Assembly: GCA_958477465.1 (NCBI GenBank) | Contig: CAUEFX010000012.1 | Span: 1-64,000 of the forward strand | DNA length: 64,000 bases | From: an uncultured Bacteroides sp. | GTDB taxonomy: Bacteria > Bacteroidota > Bacteroidia > Bacteroidales > Bacteroidaceae | Reading direction: 5' to 3' | In this document: piece after piece, positions 6,655 through 15,356 of the stretch | Layout of the letters: each line of letters begins with the position of its first letter | Position numbering within the stretch: the first letter of the stretch is position 1 | The notes under the pieces: model-generated | What the model was told of the DNA's origin: nothing | Database searches by the model: none | What the model saw: only the letters and a program-made list of their open reading frames with translations | Program-made: the position numbers and the translations under genes

Positions 6655-7566
6655 TCAGAGTTGCCATCTCATAGGTACACTGATCAGCCCGTGATAATTT
6701 GTAGCTTCTGCAGATTGCGCAAAGCCCAACTGTTTGTAAAACGGAACGGCAGAAGTAGAAGCATTGACTGTCATAGACCGGGCTTTTGTTGTTGTCAGCA
6801 TACAATCAAATAACTCTTTTCCAATTCCTTGTCGTTGGTAATCGGGATGGATGAAGAGCATGGAAAGATGGCTGTCCTTTTCTCTGATACCAAGAACTCC
6901 TACCAATACATCTCCATTAAAAGCCCCAAACATCGTCAGCTCGTTCATCCGTTCTTTGTTATATATGAATTTCTTGAACACTTCCAAGCCTTCCTCGTTA
7001 TAGTCGGTTCTATTGCAAGTGGTAAACACATGCAATGAAAGAGAAGTGGCTTCTTGGCGTTTCTCTTTTTTCAATGGCTGTATTCTTACTATTCTTTTAA
7101 TCATCCAATAATTTGTCAAACATAGCTTATTTGCCTTCCGCTTTTGTTCTTTTACTACAGTGTAGCCTTTTCGCTCAAAAAAAGGCTTTGCAGTGATGCA
7201 TACTTCCGATGTTATTGTTTTCATTTGACTTTCTATGGCATATTCTTCTGCTTTGGATAACAGAAAACTGGCAACTCCTTTGCGTTGATAGTCTTTGTGT
7301 ACAAACATAGAGTGCAAGTAGCCGTCTTTCTGTATAGATGTAAATCCAATAATCTGACCAGTCTCATTCAATGCAACTATAAAATATAGATTGGTGATTA
7401 AATCTGCTAAATGTGCTGTGTCGTCCCCACAAGAAGCCCAATCTTCTATTTCTTCTAATGTGTAATCTGCGATGTTGATTGTGCGCAAAGTTGCTTTGTA
7501 CATTTCCTTTAATTCGGGAATGTCTGCAAGGGTAGCCTCCCTCAATTTATAGCTTTTATGTTTCAT
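6655..7566 (-). CDS. tandem GNAT acetyltransferase
   Basis: A 303-residue protein made of two GNAT domains. The first (about residues 5-150) has the acetyl-CoA pyrophosphate-binding loop MFVHKDYQRKGVASFLL. The second (about 185-303) has LFIHPDYQRQGIGKELF and ends with the usual PFYKQLGF strand. Both keep the Q/RxxGxG/A signature, so both could bind acetyl-CoA. The acceptor is unknown. The first domain also has the C-terminal PFFERKGYTVV strand that favours small-molecule or N-terminal acetylation. The gene follows the 95-residue ORF by five bases and is likely in its operon. Double GNATs often arise by duplication, and one half may serve only a structural role. Confidence 0.85.
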   Translation of the reverse strand: MKHKSYKLREATLADIPELKEMYKATLRTINIADYTLEEIEDWASCGDDTAHLADLITNLYFIVALNETGQIIGFTSIQKDGYLHSMFVHKDYQRKGVASFLLSKAEEYAIESQMKTITSEVCITAKPFFERKGYTVVKEQKRKANKLCLTNYWMIKRIVRIQPLKKEKRQEATSLSLHVFTTCNRTDYNEEGLEVFKKFIYNKERMNELTMFGAFNGDVLVGVLGIREKDSHLSMLFIHPDYQRQGIGKELFDCMLTTTKARSMTVNASTSAVPFYKQLGFAQSAEATNYHGLISVPMRWQL

Positions 7567-7571
7567 GATTC

Positions 7572-7859
7572 TTATCTATTAGGTATTATTTCATAAAATC
7601 CATTCTCGTCTTTTGCAATTTTACATCGTCCATCTGCTACCCAACGGTTCCAGTCTTCGAATAAACGACAAATATATTGATGAATATCCTCTGAAATGTT
7701 GATCTCTTTTCCTGATTTAAGTGGATAGATGAATTTGTCGCCTTTCACAGAAAGATGCCGTTTGGCTCTTTCCAATGCTTTCTGGTATACCACTTGGTTG
7801 TAAGCATAGTTCTTATTCCAGCCTCCTGAGACCAATGGATCAATGGCTTTGTCGGACAT
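7572..7859 (-). CDS. conserved-looking 95-residue protein of unknown function
   Basis: A small soluble protein, without signal peptide, rich in Tyr, Trp and Lys (WNKNYAYNQVVYQKALERAK, YICRLFEDWNRWV). The first 70 residues look helical and the tail looks like a beta hairpin (CKIAKDENGFYEIIP). No family is recognised. It overlaps the secreted protein gene upstream by 20 bases and sits five bases before the GNAT gene, so the three probably form an operon. Confidence 0.6.
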   Translation of the reverse strand: MSDKAIDPLVSGGWNKNYAYNQVVYQKALERAKRHLSVKGDKFIYPLKSGKEINISEDIHQYICRLFEDWNRWVADGRCKIAKDENGFYEIIPNR

Positions 7860-8466
7860 AATTCCTTTGGTTTTTAAGAATGTGCTGTCTGTGATGGTAG
7901 CTCGGTATTGATAGGCTTCTTCCCTTAATTAATATACTATTCGGCTGATTGAGGTTAACAGATATACTGTCTGTAGAGCTCTTTTTTTTATTCCTTTCCT
8001 CGTTTATTAATTGCTTGATGCTCCTCTGATATTTCAATATGACAGTTGTTTCGCTGTCTTTATGGTTTGCTTTTGTTGCCATTATCCAAATGCTGGGGGC
8101 TTCGGGATAGCGGTATTTTACAATATCGTCAATCAAGTGTCCGTATAAACCTTTGACCGATTCTTGGAATAAAAAGCTTTGGAACATTAAATCGATATAC
8201 TCTGGGTGTTTGCAAATATATGATTTATACTTTTTATAGGCATCCGATTTCATATAGTCTACGGCATGACTGCTGAAATTGGGCTTTTGTAGTGCTTCTT
8301 TAAGTTTTTCTTCCATTATTTTATATTCTGCTGTGTCTAACCTTTGCTCATGACAGCAATGTAGTGATGAGCTTTCAATAAAGTTTTCTTTTTTTCGTGT
8401 ATTTACTTGGCCGTATGATATTAAAGAAAACAATAATCCGATGAGCGATAAATGGATGATTTTCAT
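7840..8466 (-). CDS. secreted protein of unknown function
   Basis: A 208-residue protein with an N-terminal signal peptide (MKIIHLSLIGLLFSLISYGQ), then a mostly helical mature part (EYKIMEEKLKEAL, DYMKSDAYKKYKSYICKHPE, SIKQLINEERNKKK). There is no lipobox, so it is likely periplasmic or exported. No family is recognised. The 3' end overlaps the 95-residue ORF. Upstream bases 8490-8497 read TTCCTTTG on the minus strand, a seven-of-eight match to the -7 box. Confidence 0.65.
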   Translation of the reverse strand: MKIIHLSLIGLLFSLISYGQVNTRKKENFIESSSLHCCHEQRLDTAEYKIMEEKLKEALQKPNFSSHAVDYMKSDAYKKYKSYICKHPEYIDLMFQSFLFQESVKGLYGHLIDDIVKYRYPEAPSIWIMATKANHKDSETTVILKYQRSIKQLINEERNKKKSSTDSISVNLNQPNSILIKGRSLSIPSYHHRQHILKNQRNYVRQSH

Positions 8467-8588
8467 TTTATTCCATATTTAGTTTGCAGCAAAGGAACTA
8501 AATTAAAATGGATATGAAGCAATTCTGTATGGAAATCTAAACATGAGTCTATAAATTACTCCGAAAATGTTATGTTTTGCCTGATTCG

Positions 8589-8605
8589 GCCCGTGTATAC
8601 GGGGC
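8589..8605. repeat. short GC-rich hairpin
   Basis: GCCCGTGTATACGGGGC folds with CCCGT pairing ACGGG plus an outer G-C pair around a four-base loop. There is no T-run next to it. Confidence 0.4.
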
Positions 8606-8832
8606 GATAAAGTTATGGTTAAAAGTTATCAGAAATGCGAATGTGCTGACATAATTCCCTTATATTGCTGTTTTTGCTAACGTGTGCATTGGCTAAAAAG
8701 CGGCAAATAGAGAAAAAAGTGCATAAATGAATGAATAATATACGCTTTTTCCTGCATATTTCTATGAAAAAGAGGATGAATATGCAGTTTTACCCGGTAT
8801 GTTAATGTACTTTTCCTTGGTGGAAAGCTTCA

Positions 8833-8871
8833 GTTTCTCGTAGAGGAACGACTCGTTCCTCTACGAGAAAC
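8833..8871. repeat. 39-base near-perfect palindrome (REP-like)
   Basis: Two 19-base arms (GTTTCTCGTAGAGGAACGA and its exact complement) surround one central C. A partial third copy, GTCTCTACGGGAAAA, follows within ten bases (8879-8893). No gene ends close by, so this looks more like a repetitive extragenic palindrome than a terminator. Confidence 0.65.
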
Positions 8872-9142
8872 CATAAGAGTCTCTACGGGAAAAACATATT
8901 TTGTTTTGTTGGGGGTACTTTAAATGCTGGAAGCTGGTAGAGTCTGGACTGTTTTGAAATGGAATAAAGAATAAAAATGACGTGTTTTTAAGATATTTTG
9001 CAAGCAAAATAAGAAAGTAGCATTCTTTTGTTATGTCTAATTATACGTTTTAGTGTCTTGGGGGAATATCCAATATGAAAATGCAGACGATTTTCTGCAT
9101 CAGCCCTATCCTTTGTTTTAATAAAGAGATTCTGCATCAACT

Positions 9143-9163
9143 AAAATGTCATATTGACATTTT
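9143..9163. repeat. 21-base palindrome
   Basis: AAAATGTCA-TAT-TGACATTTT, nine-base arms around a three-base centre. It is symmetric enough to be a protein-binding operator or a small stem. Confidence 0.5.
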
Positions 9164-9174
9164 GTAAAAGTACT

Positions 9175-9221
9175 CCCGTTCCTTCAGAGGATCGAACGAT
9201 GTAACCGGCTGAAGGAACGGG
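9175..9221 (-). terminator. hairpin after the MBL-fold gene
   Basis: CCCGTTCCTTCAG at 9175-9187 pairs with CTGAAGGAACGGG at 9209-9221 (13 bp) across a 21-base loop, about 30 bases after the stop at 9250. On the minus strand it is followed by AGTACTTTTAC, a weak T-run. The arm core GTTCCT is shared with the palindrome at 8833. Confidence 0.55.
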
Positions 9222-9249
9222 ATGATATACTGTATCTGCTCCGGGCATG

Positions 9250-10065
9250 TTATAGTATCATTGTTTCTAAATCATCGGGCACGAACACATTCCCTGTGAA
9301 ATTGCGTCGGGCCTCTTCCGTATAGTCTCTTTTACGTGTTGTTAAAGTTCTGTCTTCCGTATGATACAGCAGCAGGTTTTTGACATTCAGTTTCTCTGCC
9401 AATGCCCCTGCTTCCAATGCCGTGCTGTGATGTTTTTCATAAGGCTTGAAGATCTCACGGTCTCTATACAGACAGAATGCTTCGCATAGCAGCCAGTCGG
9501 CATTTTCCACATAGAGACGGTTGTTTTCATTGTAAGGCTCATCCCCGAGGCAAACCAACACCGTGCCGTCGGGTAGGAGTGCGCGGAAGCCGAACTGCTT
9601 TTCTTTGGTCGAGAGTATGTCGAAACATTGCATGTCCATGCCGCCGGCGTGGAAGCTCTCTTTATCTTTCAACTCATGAAAGAACACAGACTTCCCGATA
9701 TATGCCAAATCCTTTTCCTGCAAAGTCATGTGGCATATCTGTTTCAGTACGTTCAGTACCTTGTCGTGTCCATAGACGGTGAACGTACCGTTGTATTCTT
9801 TGTTTTTCATCCGATGTATTATCATGCGAACCATCCACACCGCGCCCAGTATGTGGTCGGTATGTGCATGGGTGATGAACATCTCATGTATGTCGGATAA
9901 TGCAATCTGTGCTTTTTCCAGTTGAGATAGTATGCCGTTGCCGCCTCCGGCATCTACCAGTAGCATCCCTTCGGTCGTTTGCAATACGAAACAAGTGTTG
10001 TAACATCGGGTGGCAATGGCATTGCCCGTACCCAAAATAATTATACGATTGTTTTCTGATAACAT
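9250..10065 (-). CDS. metallo-beta-lactamase-fold hydrolase (RNase Z-like)
   Basis: A 271-residue protein with the metal-binding motif HAHTDH at residues 66-71, preceded by the beta-strand LLVDAGGGNG and by LGTGNA near the N-terminus. These match the RNase Z/ElaC-like branch of the MBL fold. A later His (LLLYHTEDR) fits the C-terminal metal ligand. No signal peptide, so cytoplasmic. RNase Z proteins mature tRNA 3' ends, but many relatives are phosphodiesterases or lactonases. The RNase Z exosite arm is not obvious, so I prefer a general MBL hydrolase. It is followed by a hairpin and has its own promoter box at 10130-10137. Confidence 0.85.
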   Translation of the reverse strand: MLSENNRIIILGTGNAIATRCYNTCFVLQTTEGMLLVDAGGGNGILSQLEKAQIALSDIHEMFITHAHTDHILGAVWMVRMIIHRMKNKEYNGTFTVYGHDKVLNVLKQICHMTLQEKDLAYIGKSVFFHELKDKESFHAGGMDMQCFDILSTKEKQFGFRALLPDGTVLVCLGDEPYNENNRLYVENADWLLCEAFCLYRDREIFKPYEKHHSTALEAGALAEKLNVKNLLLYHTEDRTLTTRKRDYTEEARRNFTGNVFVPDDLETMIL

Positions 10066-10129
10066 AACTTTATTGATAAATTGATATTTTGAATTGATTT
10101 GGAAACATTTCTGAATCTCTCTGTCACAG

Positions 10130-10137
10130 CAAAATTA
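10130..10137 (-). promoter_or_regulatory. -7 promoter box of the MBL-fold gene
   Basis: TAATTTTG on the minus strand matches TAnnTTTG, giving a leader of roughly 60 bases. No good -33 element was seen at the expected spacing. Confidence 0.4.
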
Positions 10138-10208
10138 CGATCAGGAAGAATGAAATCCATTCGCTCCTTCAAGCAGAGTAAGTGTGCTATAAATTCCGTC
10201 AGCGTGTA

Positions 10209-13200
10209 TCATGTGTCGCAATTCCCTTTCCTATATTCACTGGGGCTGATTCCGTGATATTTCCTGAACACTTCCCTGAAATATTTGACATCGTTGAAAC
10301 CCGTGGCATCTGCCACTTCCGTTATCGGACAGTCTTTCTGCTTGAGCAGTTGTGCCGCATATTGCAGGCGGATAGAACGGATATATTCTGCCGGTGCACA
10401 ACCGGTCAGTGTCTTCAACTTGTTGAAAAAACTCGAACGGCTCATATGTTGCATGCTGCAAAGCGTGTCTACATTGAATTCCGGATTGGCGATATTCTCC
10501 ATAACGCATTCCTTAACGGAGGCGATGAACTTCCAGTTCAGTGTATTGGAACAACCGGGTGGTAACACTTCCCGATCCGTGTCAAGGCTGGTATATGCTC
10601 TGCGGAGCAGCATCCGGTTAGACAGGATGTTTCTGATAGTGGCCCGGAGCAGATTGACACTGAAAGGTTTGCTTATATAGGCATCGGCTCCGTAACCCAA
10701 TCCCTCAAGCATGTTCTTCTCGTCACTGAGGGCTGTCAGCAGAATGACCGGAATATGAGAGGTCTCAATGTCTGATTTGACGGACAGGCAGAATTCATTC
10801 CCGTCCATCTCCGGCATCATGACGTCCGAAAGGATGAGGTCCGGATTGTATTCCCGTGTTACAATCAGGGCGTCACGCCCGTTGGAACAGGACTGCACGT
10901 GGAATTCCGTTCCGAGCAGTTTCTCAAGATAAGCCCTGAGTTCATCATTATCCTCTACGACAAGGATGCGTTGCGTCTCCTCTTTGGACATTCCATCCCG
11001 TATCTCCCGTGAAATATCAACACTCTGCATCATGGGCCTGTCTTTGCCGCTTTCCTCGCTAATCGGTGGAACGAAACGTGCTTTGCGGAAATGTTCTTTC
11101 CCCATGGGGAAGGTAATACGGACACACGTCCCTTCCCCCTCTTTGCTGTTTATGGAGATTTTTCCTCCGTGCAGCCGTACCAGCTTGTATACCATCATCA
11201 GCCCGATTCCGCTTCCGCCTACTTTCATGTTGACGGCGTTGCTACCTCTGAAGAAGCGTCTGAACAACAGCCTTTGTTCCTCCGATGGGATCCCGATTCC
11301 CGTGTCGTTTACCTCCACGCTCCACGCATGGTTGTTTGCAGAGGTGCGAATGCGTACACATCCGCCTTGGAGGGTGTACTTTAGAGCGTTCGACAATATG
11401 TTTTTCATGACAGAATCCATCTTCTCCCTGTCGAACCAAACCGTTTGGTGAGAAAAGCCTTTCTCCAAAGAGAGGGTGATATTCCTGAGAGACGCGTATG
11501 TACGGAAAGTCTCACAGGTGGTTTCCAAATACTCTCCCAACTCATACTCTGCAATATACAGCCGGGAGTTATAGACATCCGTTCTTTCGAAGTTGATCAG
11601 GTCGGTGACCAGATGCAGGAGACTGTCCACGCTCTTTAGGGCTACCCTCACGTTATCCACTCCTTCCTGTTTCACCAGCCCTTTCTCTTCCAGTTCCTCC
11701 ATCGGGGCCTTTATAAGTGTGAGCGGGGTACGGATGTCATGGGCTGTATTGATGAAGAAGCGTGTCTTCTCATCCGATATTTTTTTCTGTCTGCGCAGCA
11801 GAAGCATACGACTGGCTGTAACGCCTCCCAGAATGAGCAGTACGGCATATCCTGTTATAGCCCATGTTCCTGCCCATGGCGGGCGGGCAACTACCACCCC
11901 GATGCTCCGTTCCTCATAGATTTTGTATTTCTCTTCGTTGGATACGGTACGGATACGTAGGGTATATCTGCCCGGCGACAGGCTTGTGAACTGTATCCTT
12001 CCGTCCTGGACCGGACGGCTCCACTCGTTGTAGAAGCCCTCCAGTTTCCACGAATAGAGAATGTTTGAAGGATAATCGTAATTGATTGATACAGCCTCCA
12101 AGGAGAACGTGTTCTGGCTGTAGTCCAACTTTAGTTTACCGGTTTCGTCAATGTCGTTTTCCAACGGGGAGTCTTCTTCTCTGGGATGCACAAGCCGGTA
12201 AGAAACCATAAAATCACGAAAGAACATCCGTGAGTAGTGAGGGTCGGGTATCCGCATGTCGGCAGCAAACATGATGGCACCATCATTACTTCCGAATACA
12301 AAATTTCCTTTGTGCAGGGTTGCGGCTCCCGGATTGAAGCATACGCTCATCAGCCCCTGTTCCGCTGTCCAGTTGTTGAAGGTACGGTTCCCGCACATAA
12401 AGCTGACTATGCCGTTTTCGGTCCCTATCAGCATATTGCCATCAGGGCGTGGGATAATGATATGGATATTGTTGGAGATGAGGGCACAGTTTTCCGTCTG
12501 GTACTGGTGTACAAACCGGTTGTTCGCACCGTCATATACAAGCAGTCCCGCACCGCTGGTGCCCACGTATAGGGTACTGTCGGGAGACTGGTACAGTGCA
12601 CAGACATGCACCGCTTCGGTTGGGAAGGCGATATGGCGGCAGCTCCCTTGGCGCTTGTCAAGCTGGTACAATCCCATGGTTGTACCGATCCACATCTGTC
12701 CGGCATCTTTCTCCAACATAGTGGTGACGGCACCCGGTATCGGATACACACGTTCTTCACCGTTTCTCGGGTCGATGCGTTTAAGGTTATAGCAACCTCC
12801 CAGCCATATAAACCCTTCGGAATCCTTCTTTATGTCATTGATGTACTGGTCAGGACGTACTCCCGCCGATGAAGAAGGGGGCAGATAGTGGCCTGTCCCT
12901 TTTTTCTTGTCAATTCTGTATATTCCCGGGGCATATCCCCCTGCCCAGATAATGCCGGGAGCAACCTCGCAGAGAGTCAGAAAAATATGATTGCCGTCTC
13001 CTTGCCTGTCATCGGAGGCGCTGAGGAAAGACCGCCATTCACCTGTCCGGGTGTGCTGTAGGCTGATTCCGTTACCGGTGGCGAACCAAAGGTCTCCCTC
13101 ACTGTCTCCGATGACATCGTATACCTGGTCATTGACCAGTGACCGACTGTTGCCAAGGGAGTGTCTGATCCATTCGTAACTTCTGTAGCGGTTGTTGCGT

Positions 13201-14207
13201 ACCGTAATTCCGGCAGGATAATTGGCGAGCCAGATACGTTGTCCGTCGTCTACGTAGATGTCATTGATGTTGTTCCCGTTCATGCCGTTGTATCTACTGT
13301 AATCGGCTGTTATGTAAGGAATTACAGAGATCGTGTTTACATTTATCTTGTACACACCTTTTCCACCTGTAGCCACCAGTAGCTCGTGTTCATCGAGGGG
13401 GATAATTCGGTTAACGACGATGTCTTTCAGCATGCAGTCCGCAAAGACTCCGGAAGCGGTGGACGTGTCATACACTAAGATACCGTCCTTGAAAGTCCCG
13501 ATGAACAGCTTTCCCGAACCGGAATGGAAGTAGAGCTCGCTGACAGCCGCCTTGATGCTGTCTGTCCTTGCATCGGGCACTTTTTCCAAGCTTCCTTCCT
13601 TTTCTCTGACCGTGAAAAGGCCGTCCGCCGTACCCATAAAGAAGAAGGTACTGTCAGTTTGCCCGACAGCGGTTATATCACTTTGGAAAGGGGAATGTAA
13701 ACGGTCTGTAGTTCCGGTACGGATGTCATAACGGACAATACTGTTGCCATAACAGAGCCAGATGCGGTCTTTTCGGTCCATATAGGCGTGGCTGAGTATG
13801 ATAGCGGCGGTATCTTCCTGCTGTCCGGAGAGTTTGTAGATCATTTGGAAACAGTCTTGCGAAGTGTCATAATGGAAAACCCTTCCTTCTTTGCCGATGA
13901 CCCATAGGGTATTTCTGCTGTCCGTGCAGAGCCAGTTCAAGTTGACTTGCGAATCCACCGGTGTATTTCCGTCAAAGACGGTATAGTGCCTGATGCTTCT
14001 ACCGTCATAACGGTCCATTCCTTCCTGAGTGAGAAACCACATGTATCCGCGCCCGTCTTTTTGAATACGGTATATCCTGCGGTTACTCAATCCGTTATCG
14101 GTTCCCAGGTATTTGTACACCTGTGCCCTGCACAAGGTCGGCCCCACCAATAACTGCAACAGGAAGAATACGAAGAACGTCACCCGTATATTCCCAATAT
14201 GTGCCAT
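10209..14207 (-). CDS. hybrid two-component system sensor/regulator (HTCS)
   Basis: A 1332-residue one-protein signalling system. It has a signal peptide or TM near residues 8-28, then about fourteen periplasmic two-bladed propeller repeats (DGRGYMWFLTQEGMDRY, EGDLWFATGNGI, GQMWIGTTMGLYQLD) and a Y_Y_Y Ig-like domain near 690-770. A TM helix at about 782-800 follows. The histidine kinase has its phosphoacceptor His at 823 (FINTAHDIRTPLTLIKAP) and its ATP-binding domain at 925-1035 (NDTGIGIP, GGSGIGL). The receiver has its Asp at 1128 (LILSDVMMPEMDG). A C-terminal AraC helix-turn-helix covers about 1230-1330. Such proteins bind oligosaccharides in the periplasm and activate PULs. No susC/susD pair is adjacent, so its target is unclear. 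All key residues are present. Confidence 0.95.
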   Translation of the reverse strand: MAHIGNIRVTFFVFFLLQLLVGPTLCRAQVYKYLGTDNGLSNRRIYRIQKDGRGYMWFLTQEGMDRYDGRSIRHYTVFDGNTPVDSQVNLNWLCTDSRNTLWVIGKEGRVFHYDTSQDCFQMIYKLSGQQEDTAAIILSHAYMDRKDRIWLCYGNSIVRYDIRTGTTDRLHSPFQSDITAVGQTDSTFFFMGTADGLFTVREKEGSLEKVPDARTDSIKAAVSELYFHSGSGKLFIGTFKDGILVYDTSTASGVFADCMLKDIVVNRIIPLDEHELLVATGGKGVYKINVNTISVIPYITADYSRYNGMNGNNINDIYVDDGQRIWLANYPAGITVRNNRYRSYEWIRHSLGNSRSLVNDQVYDVIGDSEGDLWFATGNGISLQHTRTGEWRSFLSASDDRQGDGNHIFLTLCEVAPGIIWAGGYAPGIYRIDKKKGTGHYLPPSSSAGVRPDQYINDIKKDSEGFIWLGGCYNLKRIDPRNGEERVYPIPGAVTTMLEKDAGQMWIGTTMGLYQLDKRQGSCRHIAFPTEAVHVCALYQSPDSTLYVGTSGAGLLVYDGANNRFVHQYQTENCALISNNIHIIIPRPDGNMLIGTENGIVSFMCGNRTFNNWTAEQGLMSVCFNPGAATLHKGNFVFGSNDGAIMFAADMRIPDPHYSRMFFRDFMVSYRLVHPREEDSPLENDIDETGKLKLDYSQNTFSLEAVSINYDYPSNILYSWKLEGFYNEWSRPVQDGRIQFTSLSPGRYTLRIRTVSNEEKYKIYEERSIGVVVARPPWAGTWAITGYAVLLILGGVTASRMLLLRRQKKISDEKTRFFINTAHDIRTPLTLIKAPMEELEEKGLVKQEGVDNVRVALKSVDSLLHLVTDLINFERTDVYNSRLYIAEYELGEYLETTCETFRTYASLRNITLSLEKGFSHQTVWFDREKMDSVMKNILSNALKYTLQGGCVRIRTSANNHAWSVEVNDTGIGIPSEEQRLLFRRFFRGSNAVNMKVGGSGIGLMMVYKLVRLHGGKISINSKEGEGTCVRITFPMGKEHFRKARFVPPISEESGKDRPMMQSVDISREIRDGMSKEETQRILVVEDNDELRAYLEKLLGTEFHVQSCSNGRDALIVTREYNPDLILSDVMMPEMDGNEFCLSVKSDIETSHIPVILLTALSDEKNMLEGLGYGADAYISKPFSVNLLRATIRNILSNRMLLRRAYTSLDTDREVLPPGCSNTLNWKFIASVKECVMENIANPEFNVDTLCSMQHMSRSSFFNKLKTLTGCAPAEYIRSIRLQYAAQLLKQKDCPITEVADATGFNDVKYFREVFRKYHGISPSEYRKGNCDT

Positions 14208-14255
14208 TTAATCGTATTTTCGTAAATGCTCGACAGTATTATCTTGTATTTTGTA

Positions 14256-14286
14256 CAAAAATAGTGAAATACAAACTAATACACAA
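14256..14286 (-). promoter_or_regulatory. promoter of the HTCS gene
   Basis: On the minus strand TTG (14286-14284), a 20-base spacer and TATTTTTG (14263-14256) form a complete Bacteroides-type promoter. It implies a leader of roughly 40 bases and shows the HTCS gene is transcribed separately from the upstream TonB-like gene. Confidence 0.6.
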
Positions 14287-14318
14287 TACTATGTACCGAT
14301 TTTTTGATTTCGGATTCT

Positions 14319-15335
14319 TTAGCTTTTCCTTGGCGATGGTCTGAAAGGTATATAGAGCACATAGTTGCATGCCACCGGTTGGTTTTCTGATATTGCCGGC
14401 TGGCATTTGGGCATACCTTTGACTATCCTCAGCGCTTCTTCCGCAAATTCAGGGTGTGAGTATTTCAAGATATGTACATTCGTCACATTGCCTTCTCTGC
14501 TGACTGTGAACTGGCAGAGGGCATATCCTTTGATTGATTTTTCCAGTAAAGAAGGAGGGTAGGTGATATGCTTTGCCGTATATGTTTCCGGAGTACCATC
14601 CGGAAATTGCGGTATTGCTTCCAGCTCTTTTCCGGGTTCAATGCTTTGCCATAGCCCGGTGAGGAAGATCCCCGAATATTTCGGCTGTTTGTATTCGTCG
14701 GGAAATGCTTTGCTCCGGTCGCGTAAATCTTTCAGCAATGTTTGGGCGTCTTTTATGATCATACTTTCCGAAACCTCTTTTCCTATGGCCAAGGCATAGA
14801 CCGATTCGCAGATCTGTACCAGGCGTCCCATCAGTGTGGCACTGTCCGGCGACCATTTTTTTCCTGTAACTACTTTCCCTTTATTGTTTGTGGCACTGAA
14901 ATAGTAACTGATTCCATCCAGTCCGGTGCTCGAACCGTCCATGTCTTGTATCTGACCGGTGGTTAATCGCAGAAGCTCACCGAATGCCTGATAGAGTGCC
15001 TTGCTTATTGCTACGGATTTTCTGTTTACTTTAATCCGGTCCGTCTCTGCCTGCCAGCTGTTTTGCGACAGTGTGTTCGAAACAAGGTAGTATTTGCCCC
15101 CTTGCGCTTCTGCCGATACGGTGTATTCCGGTGAAAAAGAGGGCAAGGCTGTATATTGTGCATAAGGCTGCTTGGCCAATCCGGTATTCAATAGCGAGAA
15201 TACGTTGCAATAATATCCGCTTAACTCATCTTTGTATTCGGTGTAATCCTTTATAGGTTCCAGATAGTCGATTTGTCCCATCGCCCGGCATGACAACAGG
15301 AAAAGCAGGAATAGAATCGTCGTTGCTTTTTTCAT
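14319..15335 (-). CDS. exported TonB C-terminal-domain protein
   Basis: A 338-residue exported protein. The N-terminus (MKKATTILFLLFLLSCRAMG) is a signal peptide with a possible lipobox (LLSC). Residues about 255-333 match the TonB C-terminal fold (GYALCQFTVSREGNVTNVHI, then AEEALRIVKGMPKCQPA), as in the energy transducers of this phylum. The middle 200 residues are not recognised. There is no proline-rich linker or N-terminal cytoplasmic anchor, so it is not a normal TonB; it may be a periplasmic or lipid-anchored relative. It follows the NUDIX gene by 21 bases and probably shares its transcript. Confidence 0.75.
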   Translation of the reverse strand: MKKATTILFLLFLLSCRAMGQIDYLEPIKDYTEYKDELSGYYCNVFSLLNTGLAKQPYAQYTALPSFSPEYTVSAEAQGGKYYLVSNTLSQNSWQAETDRIKVNRKSVAISKALYQAFGELLRLTTGQIQDMDGSSTGLDGISYYFSATNNKGKVVTGKKWSPDSATLMGRLVQICESVYALAIGKEVSESMIIKDAQTLLKDLRDRSKAFPDEYKQPKYSGIFLTGLWQSIEPGKELEAIPQFPDGTPETYTAKHITYPPSLLEKSIKGYALCQFTVSREGNVTNVHILKYSHPEFAEEALRIVKGMPKCQPAISENQPVACNYVLYIPFRPSPRKS

Positions 15336-15356
15336 ATCCGATATTGGTTGGGAATA

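Larger units (their letters stand above)
8467..9249. other. 783-base palindrome-rich non-coding stretch
   Basis: No ORF is supported. It contains at least four perfect or near-perfect dyads, listed separately (8589-8605, 8833-8871, 9143-9163, 9175-9221), and a short direct repeat of TCTGCATCA near 9094 and 9131. The flanking genes are both on the minus strand. The stretch could be a repeat island or hold a small RNA. Confidence 0.5.

Noticed and set aside
9477..9900. Two plus-strand ORFs opposite the MBL-fold gene
   Set aside because: They are read-through on the complementary strand of a clear gene, with odd residue content and no motif.
10966..12872. Several plus-strand ORFs opposite the HTCS gene
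   Set aside because: All lie inside the HTCS coding region, where the opposite strand stays open because of codon usage.
10209..14207. HTCS as regulator of the PUL at 35.8-57.5 kb
   Set aside because: That PUL has its own sigma factor, FecR and STN-bearing SusC, and the HTCS is over 20 kb away.
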